Below, piece by piece: positions 53,701 through 64,000 of a DNA stretch of 64,000 nt. A program made the position numbers and the translations under genes. Origin of the DNA: Spirometra erinaceieuropaei (taxonomy: Eukaryota > Platyhelminthes > Cestoda > Diphyllobothriidea > Diphyllobothriidae); the NCBI GenBank assembly GCA_902702965.1, contig CACRXP010000087.1, positions 86,630 to 150,629 on the forward strand, read 5' to 3'. Every line of letters begins with the position of its first letter. Within the stretch, counting starts at the first letter, position 1. The notes under the pieces were generated by a model. That model was given only the letters and a program-made list of their open reading frames with translations, did not search any database and had not been told where the DNA came from.

Positions 53701-55920
53701 TTTGAAGAGGTGTGAGTCACAAATGAGCACAGTCTATTAATTTCCGGTTTTAAGCAGTCGTATCCCGAGCAAGTGCGAATCAAAAGGCGCAAATGCGTAC
53801 AATGAGTAAGAACTAGTTAATCGAATACTGAGTTACCCACTATACCGACAACGTAAGCATTAGCCAGAAGGCCAGGAAAGTGTTTCGCGGTTGTTCCACA
53901 GTAGCCGACGGACTTTACCTCGAATATTTATCAGCCTTCAGGCCGGGCCCAAAGTTTTTGTTCTTAAATTGAAGCGAATGTCCTAGTTTTGTTCTGTTCA
54001 TGCATTACTTTCCGAGAAACACGAAAACGTTGACATTAGCTAAACGGTCGACAAGGAGCATCCATTGTCGTTAGAACTATGAAGTGACATTACCTCCAAA
54101 TGATCATTTGCCAGTAACAACATAGTTGGTCAATTCAAACAAATCCACGTGGCGATACAAATGCGCTTAGATCCTTTTATCTTTCTGTCGAAACGTATTT
54201 TGGACGAATAAAACAATTTATGCATACCGTCTTTGTTAGGCATTTTTCTAGTTATGCAGGTGCACCAAACTTGTCCTTCACAGAAACTCCGATTTAAAAA
54301 TACTCCTTGAAAGCTTCTGAGGCACTTACGGATTTTACTAAAGGATCGGGTGATAACCAGGACGCGGACTGACCTTTTCGTTGTGGCGAAAAAGTGTTTT
54401 ACGTAATTGTTTTCACACCTTTCCCTTTGCAAAGATGCTCAGTCATCAAAGGCTAACTTAACGCTTTCCGCCTAGAAAACACTGTCGGAAATTCTACCGG
54501 CCCTTTTTGATTCACCATACCATCTTCAAAGTATGGGTCATCCTTTATCTTGCTAACCTCAGGCCTGTTATATTCCCCTTACCTTAGCGTTTCATGCTTA
54601 GCCATTTGTGGCGGTAAGGCCCCCGAAGTCTCCTCTCTGTTTCTCACATTCGAGCGAGCAATTGCTACATTTTGCTTGTCAGGGAAGACCCAGAAATCAT
54701 TGTGGAAGGGCATGACACGTTATCAAATTCGGGGGTCTTTGTTTCTAAAGAGCTGAAGCCTGAATTCCAGTACGCAGGAAATGTTTGTGTTATCTTGCCG
54801 ATGTGCTCATCTTCAAATTTTGCTTATCATTGTACATGAAAGTTAGTTCATTATAGCATCCTGTCCTCTGTGGGCAGACTAACTTGCAAATTAATCATCC
54901 ACGCCACTGAGCCAGGCATGCGTACTGCATCGATTCATGCAGACGCCGTTGCACAGATCTCAGTAGTCTTTATGACTCATTTAACACGAGCAAATGAGCT
55001 ACTTACAGTGAACGGCCGGTCTACAAACGTACAAAAATGATATTGCCCTACTAATATCCTTCTCGCCAATTTAAATCACGTCCGATCAGAAAAGCGAAGA
55101 TTAACCATATCCATCGCTGCAAGAAGCAATTAGCAAATTGGAAAACATCGATCTGCAGATGATTATAGCGGTTGATCCAAAAATCCACTTTTGCCAGCAG
55201 TTTCATACTAAGTTATCGTATGCGGAATTGTTTGCTCAGCCTACCCGCCTGAACTAGACAGACTATGACTTAATCTCCGGGCCAATGACAGAAGACTGAT
55301 ACATGATGGCGAAGCCGGCGATACTCACGGCCGATCATGGCTTCGTCCTCCCATGCCAAATACCTTCTTTCTCATCCGGGCCTATATGGTCGCACTCAAG
55401 ACGACTTATTATTCCACAATCAGGCGAGGTTCTGTATGTTTGGAATTTGAAACATGCAGAGACAGTTTCTTTCTGTAGTCAAATCCAAGAAATATATATT
55501 AACAGCCGATTATAATCGGAAGTGGTTGTTTGCGAAACAGTCAGTGGAATACTTGGATCAACTCAACGGCCTCTCAGTGGCTGGATTAGGGCAAGATCTT
55601 TCAACCGCATGCAAAGATAGCAAATTTTAGTTTCAGCATATAACAATCTTGTCAACTCCTACATGTGACTGGCGCCAACGCTAGGTAGTAAAGTGATCCC
55701 CTCATAATTTTGATCGAAACTGTCTTCCAAAATGCAGCAAAATCTTCCGATCATTAATACACTTTTTCAACAAAACATGTGGTCGATTCTTTCAAAGTAA
55801 CGGCAACTGACAGGCTATGATGCATAAACAACACTGCAACATTATCGTGAATTAACGGATCAAGTATGATCTCAAACGTAATAAAAAAAACCAGATACAT
55901 CAAGTTTGCAGGAAATTCTG
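50748..55920. other. Long unassigned stretch
   Basis: About 5.2 kb without a recognisable protein, RNA gene or repeat partner in the window. Short frames (51483-51752 +, 54130-54432 -, 54550-54756 +) have no motifs I can name. A lone B-box-like GGGTTTGAATCC at 51979 has no A box. Confidence 0.4.
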
Positions 55921-56298
55921 CCCAGGATTTATTGGTACCAAAACATTTCGCGACAGCTCGTCAGCTGCGTCCTGCCGCTTCATAAGAGAGATAACGAGTG
56001 AGAAGAATACAACCTAACATTGCCATGGTAGCTTCTAGCTCCATGGTTTTCCCTCTCTCTTCTCATTTTTGCTCTTTAACGTTCCCCTTTCACTTTCTTG
56101 GTCTACGATGTTTGAGTTACTTACTTTATTGATTAGCCAGCTTTACCACAGGTCAGGCCTGACCTTGCTGTTTCTGCATTGATTTTCTGCACAAATTCAA
56201 ATCTGTTGTGTTCTTCTCACTCGTTATCTCTCTTATGAAGCGACAGTACACAGCTGACGAGCCGTCGCGAAATTTTTTGGTACCAATAAATCCTGCCT
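55921..56298. repeat. Palindromic (foldback) element, copy 2
   Basis: 55921-56005 and 56213-56298 are inverted copies (GGATTTATTGGTACCAAAA, CGCGAC, CTCGTCAGCTG, TATCTCT, ACTCGTT in complement) around a loop of about 210 bp that contains TTTATTGATTAG, GACCTTGCTGTTT and TTGATTTTCTG. Loop and right arm are homologous to 28260-28465, so the two form one family. Confidence 0.8.
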
Positions 56299-59097
56299 TT
56301 CTTGCCTACTTCAGTTTTGTACGGGAGGACAAAATACTTCAAATTCTGCCCTGTCAGCTGCCGACTAGCACGACAAGAGTTGAATGATGCAATGTAAATG
56401 AGTGTCTTTGCAAAAGTCACAATCCAAACAACTTCACCGGACCATCAAAAACATCTACATTCGTATAACGTTTTGCAATGTAATTGGCCTACCTCTAAAC
56501 ATTCCGCTTATTTATTATATCCAATCTTCGCAAAGGTTAAACAGCTTGAATTTTACAAAACAATCGATAGAATAAACTATCCATTATAGTACAAAGACGA
56601 GCTCTTTAGGCACGCCCGCAATTGCAGCTGGGAGGCCGTAGTATCATCTGCGGTGATTTTTAAATCTGAAGCAGTCTGTTAATTCTTGGTTGGGTGCTGC
56701 GTTCCCGTAAATTTCTCAGAGTTTCAAATTTCGCCTGTGCGGATACCTCTTATTTTGGTTTTTATAAACAATGTAGTCTCCGATTTTCGTGCGATATAAA
56801 TAAATGTTATTTTTGTCTCTTTTTCTGGATACGCAAGTTATTCAAACCAGATAGTCTAAATCGCAGTTTTTGAAAAGCAATTGCTATTTAGAGTCATTCG
56901 TAATTATCACGGGTTGTATACAACATTTGCGCACACTTTCAGTTACCTGTAAGCGTCTATAGTTTAGTGTTTTCAAACAACAAAAAACCGGCCTACATGG
57001 GTTTGAGGAAAAGGCCAGAAAATTTCAAAGAGTGTGCCATATATTGCACAAGCTATTTGTATCGCTTTATTTATCACAAGCATACAAATCTTAATGCCTG
57101 CTCTCATGTATGGTTTTTGAGCTTTAGGAAACATTAACACCTCATCCCATCAAACAAATTTCAGAAACTGATAAAATACATGTTATTTATTGGATGTACA
57201 GGTATCATTGAAATATATTTTTCCTTTAACTGCCACCAAATATTATTGCCCAAAGTGAAATATGAAAAAACCCTCACATTTTACTCGGAACCAAAACTAT
57301 GTTTAAAAGTGGCACAAGTACTGAAAACTGCCTTAAAACGCCTTTTAATTTGCCAACGATTCGGCAAAAACACTTTGTACGAGCAGGAAACTGAGGAACC
57401 TAACTTGACCCATTCGCTCAGTCGTAGGCCACGTAGCCGGTCAATGAGTTTATAAGGAAGTTTGATGAAAAATACTAAAGTGTCAGATCATGATTCTCGT
57501 GTAAAATTTAGTAAATGCTATCAAAGTACCACGGTCCAGAATGCATCATTGACAGTAACAAAAGAAACAGGATAATAAGATAGAACAAACTTATTCTACG
57601 TTATCGTAACTTAAGTCACGATAATACACTGATCCATGATGCATTTTTATTTTCGGAATTAATTAAGAATCGAAGTTTATTCAAAGAAGTCAAAATTTTC
57701 AAAATGTTGATTTTAAAATGCTTGTTCTTACACAAAACTACCCTTATGTAGACAGAATAAATGCATATATTTAGATCGTACACAGCTATAGTGGTTACCA
57801 GAACGGCCCAATTTATAATGCAGTTTAACGTGCAAAATCAGTGTTTGGTCTTTGATCTCACAAAATGTCCCTTCTAAGCATATCAGCCACAACAACTGCT
57901 CAACAGAAGTTTTTACTCCTTTATGCCTCCACGCACATTTAATCGATCGAGAAATTAGCTTAAATAACTAATAGAGTAGAAAACTACGAAAGCCTTTTAA
58001 ATCAATGCAGAAAACCTGCCCTTCGGTAAAGATAAACATGAAAGTAGGGAAAAGTAAACCCAATCATGAGTTTAGAGAAGGCTGCGCGAGAACTCACCAC
58101 GAACGACCATCTGTACGCTATCGCTATGGTTCAAAAATGTGAATGGTAACAGGACGAATCTACATAACCTAGCATTTTGAACAGTAAAACAAAAAACGGG
58201 GTGTGGGCGACAACGAAACATCGTGTGTGTATAGGTCCGCATTGTTAATTTAGCACAAGACTGATATCTCAATATCAATTTTTGCAACTTTTCAAGAATA
58301 AGGCTATTTTAGGACATATTCGCATATACGTCAGAGATATCCGTTATTAGAGTTGTAGAGTCGAAATGGGTATTCACATGTCTTGAACAGCACAAGGTCC
58401 ACTTAAAGGGTCCAACGGGATCTATACATTTATGCCTCACATAAGAACAGCTACAAAAAAGTTCGTAGATGAGACACATCTACTCGTATCTGTACCATTC
58501 GCCGCAGAAGGAATTCAGGTTCTGAATAGTTACCCACCTCTCTTCCATATTTTTTCGTAATACTAGCGTACGGGTCTTCTTTATTTTTCTCACTGTCTCG
58601 TTGGTTACTCAAAACCCAAATCAAAAAGTGTAGGACAGCAGCAACAATTTATAAGCCACCTTGTTTGCCATCTTGCAATAAAGACAATGCGGCCTAGGTA
58701 GACAAGTCTGTGAAATACAAGATTTTAGAAATTTGTTTTGTCAACACCCGCAAATGTATAACATAGGTTTTCGTTATGCATGTTTGACAAGGTGCCTTAA
58801 GTCAGCAGTCCTTTTTAATATAATGTAACGTTGATTACCCCGTATGGAACTAAAAACGAGTGGAATTGCTGATTTACTCAATTGCCAGTATACTGACATC
58901 TGAAACTGTACAATTTCCTTCTGTTTCTACATCGTGTGATATCCTAAGAACCCCCTGCTTATATTTCCAATCGAATGGTAGAACAAAACCGCTTTCGGTT
59001 TTTTTCAATTAGTTAGTGCTACAGTGGTTCCACTCTTTGTAACCGAACTAGAAAATGCCTTTTTCTATTAGCAAAATTCAGCATATGTGGCAGAGAT
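56299..59097. other. Unassigned AT-rich stretch
   Basis: Nothing recognised. A 91-codon plus frame at 57180-57455 has no motif. Confidence 0.4.
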
Positions 59098-59240
59098 AAT
59101 AATAATTAGTTTTTATTTAAGACCCGTCGGGGTCCCGTCAAAGCAAGTAAAAATAAATTTATGTCCGAATTTTAGACGAGGTAGGCAGAATCTTTACACA
59201 ATGCAAATCATAATTTCTGAAATAGTAGTCAATAGAGAAA
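59098..59240 (-). mobile_element. CR1-like LINE tail, minus strand
   Basis: The minus strand reads CTGCCTACCTCGTCTAAAAT, TTTATTTTTACTTGCTTTGA, the hairpin GACCCCGACGGGTC, then TTAAATAAAAAC and a degenerate AT tail. Same family as 601-743, without clear AATTG repeats. Confidence 0.8.
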
Positions 59241-59629
59241 AATGCCTAATGAGGGGACTTAAGCCATAACGTGTCTGAATATATTCTGGCGGTGGATGCA
59301 AGTAGCAAGTGACTGAATCATGTATGACGGAAGTGCAAACATTTTTTAATTGGTCGAGGTGCGTTAGATTCGCAATCGATCGGATGGATGTCTGGTTCGT
59401 AAGCGCGGTCACTGCAGAGACAGCCTGGGACAGGGACCGCAGTTTTAGGTGAAAGAAAGATTTGGATGAAGCAGTGGTGGAAGGAGGGTCCCCATAGACC
59501 AAATTGTTAATAGTTGCTACGATCGGTGACGTGTTTGTGGCATTAATAATGCGCGCAACCTGCGATGCTCAAGAAGGCCGATCGGCACCTTATATATCAA
59601 GCTGAATCCAGGTTTCACTGAAAAATAAG
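59241..59629. other. Unassigned stretch
   Basis: A minus frame is open at 59502-59241 but without motifs. It may be LINE 3' UTR upstream of the tail. Confidence 0.35.
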
Positions 59630-59985
59630 TTCTCCTTACTCGTTGGTTGTGTTTATCGCCATCCTAACGTCAACGACAATTCTATCGTTTACTCTCACAA
59701 ACATTTCATGTTGCAGCCGACTTAAGCTTTAAGTATCAATTGGTTGCGGGTGACTTTAATCTCCCCGAAGTCCGCTGGTCTCCGCCTTCAGACCCCTGAA
59801 TATTCGATGAATTTATTGAGGCTGTGGATGTTGGGATGTTGACTCAGGTTATCTATTTTTCCACCCGAGGATCAAGCATGCTTCACCTAATTTTTTGTAG
59901 AGGCTGCATCCCATCGTCAGTGTCATCCCTAGGCCCAGCTGGGGGGCCCAGACCATGACATAGTCCCTTCAACGTTGGAACTCCA
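59630..59985 (+). pseudogene. CR1-like endonuclease fragment
   Basis: Plus-strand frames give LVGCVYRHPNVNDNS, YQLVAGDFNLPEVRW (G-D-F-N motif) and FIEAVDVGMLTQVIYFSTRG. These parallel VGCVYNPP, IIVGDFNLPEIDW and LTQLVHSSTR in the element at 62190-62890. A stop after SDP and a frame change disable it. Confidence 0.75.
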
Positions 59986-60690
59986 GGCTGACAAAACGTT
60001 GTCCCCAAAGAATAACCCAATGCCAAGGTCAACGCGCGCAGCACGATTTTGAAAAGATAAGTGAAAGTTATATTTTTGGATTCAATTTCTTAATATCTTG
60101 CACAGTTTTCCAGTGTAGATCTGACAAAATTTTCCATTTTTTGTCATAAGTCATCTTCGCTTCCTGTCGTGCTTCTGCGATTTGTCATAAAGCAGAAATC
60201 TATTGTCTCAGTTTTTCACTCAACATAGCTTCAATCCTATTAAGTCTCACCTGCATATACAAAGGTTTTCCTCGTAAAAATATAGATTAACATTATATTT
60301 TAAACGATAAACCGTCTCCACTGACCGCTTTCATCGTCAGTTATCTATTTTATCCTACATAGCCTCATTATCCAATTCAGATTTATCCATAGTTCTGTTT
60401 TGCCACCTACGAAATTGTCATTTGCCCGTTTTTTTTCAAGTTTGCATTCTGGTATTGAGTAAAATTTGCTTAGTATAAATTGTGCTGCCCGGTCCACCAA
60501 TATTGACAGCTTTCAGAAATCGTTTCATCATACCTAGCCTCATCCATATATCCTCGAAGTTTCGGCAGTTATCAATCAAATAAATATTTGGACTCAAGTC
60601 TTGTATTGCTTTTTCGACATGAAACCTCAGGCAACCCTTCGTCGAAATCTGAAGGAAACTAAACTTCATCTGAAACCCATTGTTCATATG
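59986..60690. other. Unassigned stretch
   Basis: Nothing recognised. A minus frame at 60436-60687 has no motif. Confidence 0.4.
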
Positions 60691-61527
60691 AAAAAATTGA
60701 TCTAGGGGCTCTTGATGATTTTAACAACTTTATGTCTCGTTGCGGATCAATTTTTTCTGTTCTTGGTGCCCTTCTTGACGGAAAGTTGCTAACGCTTACG
60801 TCTCAGCAGTGTGAGAAGCTCATGCCTCTCATTAACCTGGTTGCTACTGAGACTGAAGACAGGCACAAACAAAGTTTCAACTTTATATTAAAAAATGTTC
60901 CTAGGAGTAGACAACCAATAGATGTCGCCTTTTATTTCCTTTTTTCATGCGGCTTCAACTTTAGGGTCGCGGGAGCTAAAAGACTTTCATCTAGGAGCAA
61001 GAATCCACCAATTCTTGTCAGACTCTTTTCATTGATAGAAGTGGATTTTATTTTCTCCTATTTGGAGCGCTCGACTCAATATCTCAGGGGAAATAAACTT
61101 TTTATTAGTCGAGATCAAACTCCACTGCAACGAAAAGTTTCTCCTCCATTACCAAACGTAGAGCCACCCCCGAATTCTACCCAAATGTCTTTTACCTCTA
61201 AAGCAGTTTCTCCATCTGGTGTCGACTAAATCCCCCCACTATCTACAGCGGCGCCAGTTCCATCTAGCTCTTCGACTGATCACATTTTCACAGAGACTGT
61301 TAAAACTAGCCTCTTTAAAACTCCCCCACGGAGCAAGGATTGTTCAAATGCGGCTCCCAAATTTATAAGGGAGCTTGATCTTAACAGTAAAGATGAGCCA
61401 GTCCTTGAAGCACAGCCGGCTCCCAGCACTCAGAATAGTGATTTGGTTAATAAACTTACATCGAATCCACCCGTTCCCACGACTGGCCACTCAGGTCTGA
61501 CCTTGCAGTTAGGTCAAATAAGCTAGA
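60691..61527 (+). pseudogene. CR1-like ORF1 (RNA-binding protein), one stop
   Basis: ORF1 proteins of LINEs bind element RNA. Visible: a leader with CSYEKIDLGALDDFNNFMSR, KQSFNFILKNVPRSRQPID (beta-strand-like start of the RNA-binding domain), NPPILVRLFSLIEVDFIFSY, and the diagnostic KLFISRDQTPLQR (about 61095-61133), matching the R-D-x-T-P-x-x-R box of CR1-type ORF1. A TAA at 61227 interrupts; the same frame then runs on, P/S/T-rich, to 61524. Confidence 0.8.
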
Positions 61528-61552
61528 TGAGAGTTCAGGGAGATCTTTACTC

Positions 61553-61705
61553 AATTCAATTCAATTCAATTATTTTTATTAAAGACCCGTCGTGGTCCCA
61601 TCAAAGCAAGTAAAAATAAATTTACATGCAAATTTTAGACGATGTAGGCAAAATCTGCACAAAGTGCAATGCATAGTTTTTGAGATTAGAAGTCCGTTAA
61701 GCAAA
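61553..61705 (-). mobile_element. CR1-like LINE tail inserted antisense into LINE C
   Basis: Begins with CAATTCAATTCAATTCAATT, then TTTTTATTAAAG, the hairpin complement GACCCGTCGTGGTC (one mismatch), TCAAAGCAAGTAAAAATAAA, and ends near GTTAAGCAAATG. It is the reverse complement of 4978-5143, nearly base for base, and equally truncated. Confidence 0.85.
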
Positions 61706-61756
61706 TGAAAATGAAAAAATCTTCCTATCCTGAATTCTCATTTTAACGCCACAGTT

Positions 61757-62146
61757 GTGAAGCCCTCTTACACATCGGACTGCAAACTGCAAGTATATTG
61801 CATTGGTGATAAATTTTCCAATCCCATTTCTAGTCGGGCACCCCAAAGTATAAAGCCCTTTCCTGATGTTAACTGTTCCCCGAAACCATTACGTCTTCCA
61901 CCTAACATAAACTACCCCTCATATTATGCTAACAATTCCCAAAATCCTATTTTCTGGCCTCCTGTTTTTCCAACCCAACAAAATAGTTTTCCTCTTCCCG
62001 GGTCCTCCTCAAATGTTTTTCCACCTAATGCTGAATCTCTAGTTAGTAACTTCCCCATAAATTTTAGACCGCAGCAACTTTGTCCTCCACCAGTTGCTTC
62101 GTTCCAACAGCTTAATTTTCCACCTCCGGCTCTTCCTTTTTTATAA
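61757..62146 (+). CDS. Proline-rich frame preceding the LINE C endonuclease
   Basis: About 129 open codons rich in P, N, S and F (PLRLPPNINYPSYYANNS, PPVFPTQQNSFPLPG, ASFQQLNFPPPALPFL). It ends some 20 bp before the endonuclease frame, which is in a different phase. Counterpart of 9289-9717. Probably the C-terminal ORF1 tail or the inter-ORF region; no function can be assigned from sequence. Confidence 0.5.
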   Translation: MKPSYTSDCKLQVYCIGDKFSNPISSRAPQSIKPFPDVNCSPKPLRLPPNINYPSYYANNSQNPIFWPPVFPTQQNSFPLPGSSSNVFPPNAESLVSNFPINFRPQQLCPPPVASFQQLNFPPPALPFL

Positions 62147-62164
62147 GTAGCAATGAGCGGAACC

Positions 62165-62900
62165 AACATAGTAGGAATACGTTCGGTATTGTCTCTCTCA
62201 ACGCAAGATCTGTCGTGCAAAAGATGGCACACCTAAGAAGTGTAGCTGTTGATTTTGACACAGATGTGTTGTGCATTACTGAATCTTGGGCCCACTCTCT
62301 AATTTCAGACTCGGCACTTAATATAGATAGCCTCAGTTTATACCGCCAGGACCGTGCCAAAAGACGCGGCGGTGGATGCCTTCTTTACATAAGAGCATCA
62401 ATTGCGCAATCGCCTTATAACTTGAACATTTCCTCCTTCTCTGGAAATTTATGTTTTGTTTCGGTAATCCTTCCGCAAAATAGGAATGCCTTAGTCGGAT
62501 GTGTATATAATCCTCCTTGTTACTCCGGAAATGAAAGCCCACTTTGTGAACTCTTTGAATAAATTGCAGAAACTTCTTTCGATGTCAAGATAATCGTAGG
62601 CGATTTTAATTTGCCAGAAATTGACTGGCACACACATACTTCTCCTCCTAAATTCCAGAAGATGCTTGACGCAATTTACTTTTCAAACCTGACTCAATTA
62701 GTTCACTCTTCGACCAGAAACGATAGTGTTTTAGACTTAATTTTTACTAATGGCACCTTCCCTTTATCTATGGATTTCTATCATGACCTTTTCGCGAGTG
62801 ATCATGCATTAGTCCATTGCCGCCTTCCAGTTGCCATTTCCGCAAAGCCAACAGTTCAATGTAGTATTTTTGACTTTGCTAATGTTAAAATGTCCTTCGA
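62165..62900 (+). pseudogene. CR1-like APE endonuclease, one in-frame stop
   Basis: One frame throughout: GIVSLNARSVVQKMAHLRSV, DVLCITESWAHSLISDSALN (the E of I-T-E-S/T is catalytic), YRQDRAKRRGGGCLLYIR, LVGCVYNPPCYSGNESP, a TAA at 62560, KIIVGDFNLPEIDWH (D-x-N), LVHSSTRNDSVLDLIFTNG and FASDHALVHCRLP (S-D-H). All catalytic landmarks survive; only the one stop breaks it. The RT that should follow is absent. Confidence 0.9.
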
Positions 62901-63260
62901 ATTTGAGTCGTATCTCCAGCTCTCCGAGTTTTCGTCGAATTTACTTGATAGTATAGGGCAGACTGAACGTCACGTGGAGATAAATTGCGAACTGACAACG
63001 TATCCTTTGGATTTGGATTACAAGTACACCAACTCGAAAGTTCTATCATTATTGGAATTTTCGGATCTCGACGTTATTTCCCACGGTATCAGGAGGAAGA
63101 TTCTACCCGAATTCTTCAAGGAACAGCACCACTGATTAGTCTTCTCATTCGCACCGGTGAAGTATACCACAAATTCTCCATCAAAAGATATTTGCAATCG
63201 TCCGACCATCTGTACAAGTCTCCCTACTTGACAACTTTTCTCCGAGATCTACGTCGAAAA

Positions 63261-63381
63261 CTATAAACGGCTGAGTCGTTTCCTATTTTACTTCATAATT
63301 GGCAAATTCTTCATTCTAACAATTGTTGAAAACATCCTGCACTACTCTAGAACTGATTGAAGAGTTTGAAAATCATCAGCA
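63261..63381. other. Short unassigned stretch
   Basis: Nothing recognised between LINE C and the terminal frame. An in-frame TGA at 63367-63369 limits that frame. Confidence 0.4.
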
Positions 63382-64000
63382 ATGAGCCAATTTGTTATAA
63401 AAAACTCGTTCACAAAAGTTATGCAACCGGGATCTGAACTCGGTACCTGCGGTCTCGGAGACCACAGTGTTAGCCACTGCGCTATCGATGAACGGTTTGG
63501 CGCTAGTCAGATATGTTTATCAACTACAGAAGAGCAGCTGAAAACGGTCTTTAATTCATTAGCAGTCTCTTGTGATAAAATGCCGCTGGAATCATTAGAC
63601 TTCAGGGAGATTACGCACAATAGGCTCGAAGAGATAAGACAGGAAATAAGAACCGATGCACTGCCAAGAGGCCTCGAAAACTGTATGACAGACGGGACGG
63701 ATTCTGCGCTTGTCGGTCGCTGTGTCGGCTGTAAGGAACTTGAGAAGCGGGTCCAGACGCTAGAAGAGAAGCAAGGCCTACTGACGGACATCATCATGGC
63801 TATTCTTAAGCACAGTAAGATAGAATTACCAAATAATTCGCCAAATTTCCGATCGATCGGCGACGAACATCCTTCTAATAAAGGCGCTAGCGCGGAAAAG
63901 TCAAAGCCAGTCAGGAAGAGGAAGCGAGTTATGTCTCCAGATGAAACTCTAGACAAATCAGTTCCGGTGGATAACGTGGCAGTCGACACTAATGCATTAA
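63382..64000 (+). CDS. Uncharacterised open frame running off the window
   Basis: ATG at 63382 after an in-frame TGA at 63367. Open for 206 codons to the window edge, 3' end missing. The first 40 codons read through a tRNA-like SINE head (GSELGTCGLGDHSVSHCAID). From about residue 45: EEQLKTVFNSLAVSCDKM, ITHNRLEEIRQEIRTDAL, a C-x2-C (CVGC), a probable coiled coil KELEKRVQTLEEKQGLLTDI and a basic KPVRKRKRVMS, possibly a nuclear signal. No known family recognised. It could be LINE ORF1, which often has a coiled coil, or an exon of a gene. An ATG at 63580 is the alternative start beyond the SINE. Confidence 0.5.
   Translation, partial: MSQFVIKNSFTKVMQPGSELGTCGLGDHSVSHCAIDERFGASQICLSTTEEQLKTVFNSLAVSCDKMPLESLDFREITHNRLEEIRQEIRTDALPRGLENCMTDGTDSALVGRCVGCKELEKRVQTLEEKQGLLTDIIMAILKHSKIELPNNSPNFRSIGDEHPSNKGASAEKSKPVRKRKRVMSPDETLDKSVPVDNVAVDTNAL
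63425..63500 (-). pseudogene. tRNA-like sequence (Arg-CCG-like), probably a SINE head
   Basis: Minus strand: ATAGCGCAGTGGCTAACAC (A box), stem-loop GTGGT-CTCCGAG-ACCGC with anticodon CCG preceded by U33, and GGTACCGAGTTCAGATCCCGG (B box; the T stem has one mismatch). The 7-bp acceptor stem does not pair, so a working tRNA gene is unlikely. Head type differs from the other SINEs here. Confidence 0.6.

Larger units (their letters stand above)
60691..63260 (+). mobile_element. CR1-like LINE 'C': ORF1, proline-rich region, endonuclease
   Basis: The best-preserved 5' half of a CR1-like element here. ORF1 is at 60691-61527, an inserted antisense LINE tail at 61553-61705, a proline-rich frame at 61757-62146 and the endonuclease at 62190-62890. 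After about 62900 the reading departs from the family and no RT follows, so the element is 3' truncated or rearranged. Confidence 0.8.

Noticed and set aside
63425..63500. Functional tRNA-Arg gene
   Set aside because: Anticodon arm and both boxes look right, but the acceptor stem does not pair and the T stem has a mismatch; more likely a SINE head or pseudogene.
63507..63989. 160-codon minus-strand open frame
   Set aside because: It is the antisense of the plus-strand frame 63382-64000, which has a coiled-coil pattern and a basic patch; the minus translation is serine/leucine-rich without motifs.
1..64000. CRISPR arrays, rRNA genes, bacterial operons or plasmid features
   Set aside because: None seen; the content is typical of an animal genome rich in retrotransposons.

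Overview
This window is eukaryotic DNA, most likely from a flatworm and probably a tapeworm of the diphyllobothriidean type. The evidence is interspersed retrotransposon wreckage, a metazoan-only type of host gene split by GT-AG introns, a 35-nt intron at the 5' end of that gene (a flatworm habit), a Mag/CsRn1-like Gypsy element, and a LINE whose 3' end codes for degenerate C2H2 zinc fingers. The genus call is inference.

The one convincing host gene is a bestrophin (Ca2+-activated Cl- channel family) on the + strand, 17163-38318. I rebuilt it by hand from seven exons: 17163-17230, 17266-17376, 22370-22671, 31247-31485, 35835-35987, 37881-37961 and 38100-38318. All junctions are GT-AG, the phases agree, and the joined frame is 390 codons plus stop. 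The first five junctions fall where the family sequence continues smoothly. The last junction (exon 6 to 7) is the weak point. The introns carry tRNA-derived SINEs, a 650-bp tandem duplication that includes the end of exon 3, a palindromic element and a near-complete RTE-type LINE.

Layout. 1-12.3 kb: nested CR1-like LINE pieces on both strands, with shared 3' tails (a hairpin followed by pentamer repeats). 12.3-15.4 kb: RTE-type LINE copy A, internally deleted. 15.4-17.1 kb: repeats upstream of the channel gene. 17.1-38.6 kb: the bestrophin gene, with RTE copy B inside intron 4. 39.0-40.9 kb: the 3' half (RNase H, integrase) of a Gypsy element between 28-bp direct repeats. 41.4-46.4 kb: a pair of about 0.8-kb inverted arms around a decayed LINE. 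46.4-48.9 kb: the 5' half (LTR, gag, protease, RT) of a Gypsy element on the - strand. 49.1-50.8 kb: repeats and a zinc-finger LINE remnant. 50.8-59.1 kb: mostly featureless, with one palindromic element. 59.1-63.3 kb: CR1-like pieces, including ORF1 and endonuclease. 63.4-64 kb: a tRNA-like SINE head and an open frame that runs off the window.

None of the transposon reading frames is intact; every one carries stops, frameshifts, truncations or lost catalytic residues. I see no rRNA, CRISPR, bacterial operon or convincing functional tRNA gene. Identity statements are by eye.
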